Source: Kaistia soli DSM 19436 (GTDB lineage: Bacteria > Pseudomonadota > Alphaproteobacteria > Rhizobiales > Kaistiaceae). From it: 64,000 nt of DNA. Every line of letters begins with the position of its first letter. Position 1 is the first letter of the stretch. Positions 59,194 to 64,000 of this stretch are shown here, one piece after another. The translations under genes and the position numbers were made by a program. Under the pieces are notes generated by a model. That model was given only the letters and a program-made list of their open reading frames with translations. It ran no database searches and had not been told where the DNA came from. The stretch spans positions 202,668 through 266,667 of the forward strand of contig NZ_FQUP01000002.1 of assembly GCF_900129325.1 (NCBI RefSeq). The letters run 5' to 3'.

Positions 59194-59951
59194 TCAGCGC
59201 TTCAACCGGTATCCGGTCTTGAAGATCCAGGCGACGATCGCGAGGCAGATGAGCATGAACACCACGGTCATCGCGAGGCTGATGCCGATGGCGACATCCG
59301 AATGGCCGTAGAAGCTCCAGCGGAAGCCGCTGACGAGATAGACCACCGGATTGAACAGCGTCACCGTGCGCCAGAATGGCGGCAGCATGTCGATCGAATA
59401 GAAGCTGCCGCCGAGAAAGGTCAGCGGCGTGACGATCAGGAGCGGCACGAGCTGCAGCTTCTCGAAATTGTCGGCCCAGATGCCGATGATGAAGCCGAGC
59501 AGCGAGAAGGTGATCGCGGTCAGGAGCAGGAAGGTGACCATCCAGAACGGGTGGTCGATCCTCATATCGACGAACAGCGCGGCCGTCGCCAGCGTGATCA
59601 CCGCAAGCATCGTCGCCTTCGTGGCGGCGGCGCCGACATAGGCGATCACCGTTTCCATCGCCGAGACTGGAGCCGACAGCAATTCGTAGATCGTCCCGAC
59701 GAAGCGCGGGAAATAGATGCCGAACGAAGCGTTGGAGATGCTCTGGGTCAAGAGGCCGAGCATGATCAGCCCCGGCACCAAGAAGGCGCCATAGCTGACG
59801 CCGGCGATCTCGTTCATATGCGGTCCGATCGCCGAACCGAACACCACGAAATAGAGCGAGGTCGAGAGGACCGGCGAGACGATGCTCTGCAGCAGCGTGC
59901 GCCGCGTGCGCGCCATCTCGAAACGGTAGATCGCGATAATGGCGTGAATGT

Positions 59952-59955
<4 letters not shown>
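59194..59955 (-). CDS. ABC-2 type transporter permease
   Basis: 253 residues with six hydrophobic segments and the ABC-2 family pattern ([40 protein letters not shown]). The same family includes NodJ and drug/polysaccharide exporters. The ATG at 59955 overlaps the ATPase stop by four bases. The substrate cannot be told. The start farther upstream in the frame overlaps the ATPase gene and is not real. Confidence 0.9.
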
Positions 59956-60884
<929 letters not shown>

Positions 60885-60994
60885 GGGAAGGCGGCTCCTG
60901 TAGCCACGGGCCTCGGCGGCGCGAATCGCGGCGGGATCAGCGCCTCGTCAATAGCCGAACTCAGGCCCCGGCAACAGCGCCGCCGTGTCGTGGC

Positions 60995-61948
60995 TCAGGC
61001 GAGCGTCACGACCTTGGTCAGATGGCGCGGCTGCACCGTGTCGAGACCGCGCGCCTCCGCAACCCGCTCGCCAAGCAGCTGCAGCGCCGGCAGCACGGCA
61101 AGACCCGCGACTTCAGGCGCGACGGCGACGTCGATTGTGACATCGCCCGGGCCGCCGAAGCCGATGATCCGCGCGCCCTTCGCCTGCATCTCGCCGACGA
61201 GTAGCGCCTCGTCATCGGGCCGCGCATCGCCATAGAGCATGACGCCGACGGTGCGTTCGTCGAGCAGGCTGATCGGACCGTGCCGGTATTCGAGCGGATG
61301 AAAGGCCTGGGCGAAGGTCTGGCTCATCTCGAGCAGCTTCAGCGCGCCTTCGATCGCGATGCCGTAGAGCGGGCCGCCGCCGAGATAGACGAAATGCGAA
61401 CGGCCGGCGATCAGCGCCTTGGCGGCACGGTCCGTCGCCGCGAGCGCGGCCTCAGCGGCGCCCACCACAGATTCGCCGACCGGCACGCCGATGAGCTGCA
61501 GTCCGAGCAGCAGCATGAGGCTGGCCGACGACGTCATCACGATGCCCTCGGCCGGATGCGTCTCGGCAAAGACGACGCGATCGGACTCCGCGGCAAGTCC
61601 GCTGCCGGCGGCGCAGGTGATGCCGGTAACACGGGCGCCGGCCGCGCGGCTCGCCTGGGCGGCGGCGATCGTCTCCGTCGTCTCGCCGCTGCGCGACAGG
61701 GCCACGACATGCGCCTGCCGCCATGCGGGCCAGTAGCTCTGCGGACGGTCGACCCATTCGCGTGCCGGTACGGCGATCGCCGCGCGGCCCTTGGCATTGG
61801 CGCTCGCGGCGAGCGACAGAGCGAGGTTATAGGACGTGCCGCAGCCGACAAAGACGGTCACGGGTGCCGCGGGCAGTCCTTCCTTTGGCGCCAGCGCGGC
61901 GCGCCAGAACGGAAACTGCTCGACGATGGTCTGTTCGGTGATGCCCAT
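60995..61948 (-). CDS. SIS-domain sugar isomerase/deaminase-like protein
   Basis: 317 residues with two SIS domains (GCGTSYNLAL, SRSGETTET; second set around YLGGGPLYGIAIEGALKLLEMS). It resembles the isomerase half of GlmS and AgaS-type proteins but lacks the glutaminase domain. It could deaminate or isomerise a sugar phosphate, such as an amino-sugar phosphate. The ATG at 61948 lies 40 bases after the permease gene of a sugar ABC importer, which suggests that it acts on the imported sugar. Confidence 0.85.
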   Translation of the reverse strand: MGITEQTIVEQFPFWRAALAPKEGLPAAPVTVFVGCGTSYNLALSLAASANAKGRAAIAVPAREWVDRPQSYWPAWRQAHVVALSRSGETTETIAAAQASRAAGARVTGITCAAGSGLAAESDRVVFAETHPAEGIVMTSSASLMLLLGLQLIGVPVGESVVGAAEAALAATDRAAKALIAGRSHFVYLGGGPLYGIAIEGALKLLEMSQTFAQAFHPLEYRHGPISLLDERTVGVMLYGDARPDDEALLVGEMQAKGARIIGFGGPGDVTIDVAVAPEVAGLAVLPALQLLGERVAEARGLDTVQPRHLTKVVTLA

Positions 61949-61987
61949 GATGGTCTCTTGTCGTTGTCGTTCTGGTTGCACGCCGCG

Positions 61988-62845
61988 CTATTTCACCGAT
62001 CCGGCGGTGAGACCGCTGACCAGATAGCGATTGAGGAAGATCACGATGAGGATCGGCACGATCATGGCGATCGTCCCGGCGGCATTGATCAGTCCGTAAT
62101 CGACGAAATTCTTGGTGGAGAATTCCGGGATCAGCACGGTGAGCGGCTTGGTCTTGGTCGGCGAGAAGATCAGCGGCACCATATATTGGCCCCAGGCGCC
62201 GAGGAACGTGATGATCGATGCCGCGACGAGGCCGGGCGCCGCGAGCGGCATGACGATCCGGAACAGGATCGTCATCCGGCCGGCGCCGTCGATCCGCGCC
62301 GCCTCCTCGATCGAAAGCGGCAGTTGCTGGAAGACGCTGCGCATCAGCCAGAGCGCCAGCGGCAGGAAAGCCGAGAGATAGATCAGCGTCACGCCGAGAT
62401 AGGTGTCGAGCAGCTTCAGGCTCACCATCAGCCGGTAGAGCGGGATCAAGACCGTGTAACCGGGGATGGCGATGGTGGCGATGACGATGAAGAAGATCGT
62501 CTGCCGACCCGGAAATTCGAGCCGGGCGAAGGCATAGCCGCCGAGGCTGGCGAGAAAGATCGAGACGATCGTCGCCGCCAGCGCGGTGATGACCGAGTTG
62601 ACCAGCGCGTTGCGGAACTGCGCCGCGACGGTCACGTCGTTGGAGGCAACCGTGCCGAAGCCGGCAAGCCGCTGATAGTGGTTGAGCGTCAGGTGCTCGG
62701 GAAAGAAATGGATCGGCTGCGACATCAAGTCGGGCGTCGGCGTGAAGCTGGTGGCGATCGCCCAGTAGATAGGACCGATCGACCACAGGATCAGCAGCAG
62801 CAGGCCGATGCCGGTCAGGATGCGCTGGGAAAGGCGGAGCTCCAT
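61988..62845 (-). CDS. carbohydrate ABC transporter permease (MalG-like)
   Basis: 285 residues with six transmembrane helices. The cytoplasmic EAA loop reads EEAARIDGAGRMTILFRIVMP, which docks the ATPase. The family imports di- or oligosaccharides and amino-sugars. It overlaps the MalF-like gene by one base. No ATP-binding subunit is in the window; the substrate-binding gene lies upstream at the window edge. Confidence 0.92.
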   Translation of the reverse strand: MELRLSQRILTGIGLLLLILWSIGPIYWAIATSFTPTPDLMSQPIHFFPEHLTLNHYQRLAGFGTVASNDVTVAAQFRNALVNSVITALAATIVSIFLASLGGYAFARLEFPGRQTIFFIVIATIAIPGYTVLIPLYRLMVSLKLLDTYLGVTLIYLSAFLPLALWLMRSVFQQLPLSIEEAARIDGAGRMTILFRIVMPLAAPGLVAASIITFLGAWGQYMVPLIFSPTKTKPLTVLIPEFSTKNFVDYGLINAAGTIAMIVPILIVIFLNRYLVSGLTAGSVK

Positions 62846-63771
62846 CAGTCGAGCCTCGTGACGCGCTGCACGCGCAGGACATAGACCAGCGAGACGGTGA
62901 GCGAGGCGATCATGACGAGAACGCTGAGGGCCATGCCGTAGGAGAAGTGGAGGTTCTGGAACGCCTCGAGATAGACCTGCACGAGGATCGGCCGCGTGCC
63001 GCGCGCGGAGCCGGTGAGGATCCAGGCCTCGTCGAAGAAATTGAACGCCGCGACGGTCGACTGCGTCATGGCGACGGCAATGCCGCCGCGGATCAGCGGC
63101 AGCGTGATGTAGAAGAACATGCGACGCCGCGTGGCGCCGTCGATGCGGCCCGCCTCATAGAGATCGGAGGGGATGCTCTGCAGTGCCGCCAGCACGATGA
63201 CGGCGGTGAGCGGCAGCATCCGCCAGACATGCACCAGCGACACCGCGAACAGCGCGATCGTGCGGTCGTTGAACCAGACGAATTTCTCGAAGTCGAGCCC
63301 GGCCGCAACCAGGAGGCCGTTGAGCAGGCCGAAGGCGGGATTGTAGATCCAGCCCCAGACCACCGCATTGACGACCCCCGGCAGCGCCCAGGGGAGGATG
63401 ACGATCGCCAGCACATAACGGCGCCAGCGACCGGCCTGATTGATGAGGAGCGCCGCCGCGATGCCGCCCGCCGTCTCCAGCACGACGCAGATCACGACAT
63501 AGACGACCGTATTGCGCCAGGATTCGTTGACGACCGGGTCTACGAGGAGATCGCGATAGTGCTGCAGCCCGATGAAGGGCTGCCCCGCCATCATCGGATT
63601 GACCCGGTGCAGGCTGTCCCACAGCGTCGAGGCCACGGGAAACAGCACCAGCGACAGCATGGCGATGACGATCGGGGCCGCGAGCATCAGGCCGAGCCGG
63701 GCATCGGCGGAACCGTCGATGCCCTTGTCGCCCTTGCGCCTGGCCGGAACGGCGGCGGCGGCCAGACTCAC
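62845..63771 (-). CDS. carbohydrate ABC transporter permease (MalF-like)
   Basis: 308 residues with six transmembrane helices. The EAA loop is YEAGRIDGATRRRMFFYITLP. It is the partner of the MalG-like permease. Its start overlaps the stop of the substrate-binding protein gene by four bases. Confidence 0.92.
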   Translation of the reverse strand: MSLAAAAVPARRKGDKGIDGSADARLGLMLAAPIVIAMLSLVLFPVASTLWDSLHRVNPMMAGQPFIGLQHYRDLLVDPVVNESWRNTVVYVVICVVLETAGGIAAALLINQAGRWRRYVLAIVILPWALPGVVNAVVWGWIYNPAFGLLNGLLVAAGLDFEKFVWFNDRTIALFAVSLVHVWRMLPLTAVIVLAALQSIPSDLYEAGRIDGATRRRMFFYITLPLIRGGIAVAMTQSTVAAFNFFDEAWILTGSARGTRPILVQVYLEAFQNLHFSYGMALSVLVMIASLTVSLVYVLRVQRVTRLD

Positions 63772-64000
63772 TGCTGCTGCGCCTTGACGGTTTCGTCGGC
63801 GATCGACTGGACAGCCTGCGCGACCGTGACTTCACCCTTGACGGCCTGGTTGATCGCGTTGGACACCGCGCTGGAGAACTGCGGATACCAGGTCGGCGTG
63901 CCCTGCGGGAACAACGCTCCGACGGTCGGCGCCTGCTCCACGAGGACGGCACCGCTGAGCAGCTTGCCGTCGTTGTTCAATTGCTCGAGTGCCGATGTCC
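63768..64000 (-). CDS. extracellular solute-binding protein, C-terminal part (runs off window)
   Basis: The last 76 or so codons of a periplasmic sugar-binding protein; the 5' end lies outside the window. The visible part (LVEQAPTVGALFPQG, YPQFSSAVSNAINQAVKGEVT) is typical of the C-terminus of family 1 solute-binding proteins, and the downstream permeases fit. Truncated by the window edge, not by mutation. Confidence 0.8.
   Translation of the reverse strand, partial: TSALEQLNNDGKLLSGAVLVEQAPTVGALFPQGTPTWYPQFSSAVSNAINQAVKGEVTVAQAVQSIADETVKAQQQ

Overview
The window is high-GC DNA (about two thirds G+C by eye) from a chromosome of an alphaproteobacterium, most likely a Hyphomicrobiales (Rhizobiales) member. 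The evidence is the set of gene neighbourhoods: htpX-rsmB-heparinase-purH; gpsA-NUDIX-tsaD divergent from hemC-hemD-mitofilin-hemY; ftsK next to lolA and xthA; glnK-amtB; an NHEJ locus with two Ku genes; and a polyhydroxybutyrate phaAB pair. The genus cannot be fixed from the sequence. I saw no insertion sequences, prophage, CRISPR array, rRNA operon or replication origin. This is mostly core chromosome with some accessory metabolic operons.

Layout. 1-2.2 kb: phaA-phaB (acetoacetyl-CoA/PHB). 2.2-10.0 kb, minus strand: htpX, rsmB, a heparinase-fold protein, purH and an unusual NYN-nuclease protein with a long acidic tail. 10.1-11.7 kb: a cyclopropane fatty acid synthase-like methyltransferase and an SDHAF4-like small protein. 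11.7-18 kb, minus strand: acs, a methyltransferase, an EVE protein, a YciI protein, gpsA, a NUDIX hydrolase and tsaD. 18-22.4 kb, plus strand: hemC, hemD, a mitofilin-like protein and a HemY-like protein, then tRNA-Thr(CGT). 22.6-26.9 kb: NHEJ genes (Ku, LigD, second Ku). 27-32.3 kb: a GFA-type zinc protein, a diguanylate cyclase and a heterodimeric ABC exporter. 32.5-39.8 kb, minus strand: small and secreted proteins, xthA, a structured RNA candidate, lolA, ftsK and an aminotransferase. 39.9-47.1 kb: glnK-amtB with a sigma-54-like promoter, tesB, a UbiH-type hydroxylase, Trm112, a LON-domain protein, a thioredoxin-TPR protein, a YbaK-type deacylase and tRNA-Gly(GCC). 47.6-52.6 kb: a hydantoinase/oxoprolinase operon (hyuA-hyuB) with an Ldh-family dehydrogenase. 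52.6-59.1 kb, minus strand: DUF1810, DUF763 and an SbcCD-like YhaN/YhaO pair. 59.2-60.9 kb: an ABC-2 transporter. 61-64 kb: a sugar-isomerase (SIS) gene and a carbohydrate ABC importer running off the window end.

Points most worth a second look: (i) two genes whose conserved N-terminus can only be translated from a non-canonical start codon (ATC at 59126 for the YhaO-like nuclease, CTG at 14502 for a methyltransferase); (ii) a 6S-like structured RNA with an intrinsic terminator between lolA and xthA; (iii) the NYN nuclease with a roughly 250-residue acidic disordered tail; (iv) the dual-Ku/LigD locus; (v) an ABC exporter pair whose degenerate residues fall in one composite ATP site; (vi) the DUF763/DUF1810/SbcCD-like neighbourhood. 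All family assignments come from reading the sequence; no database search was run.
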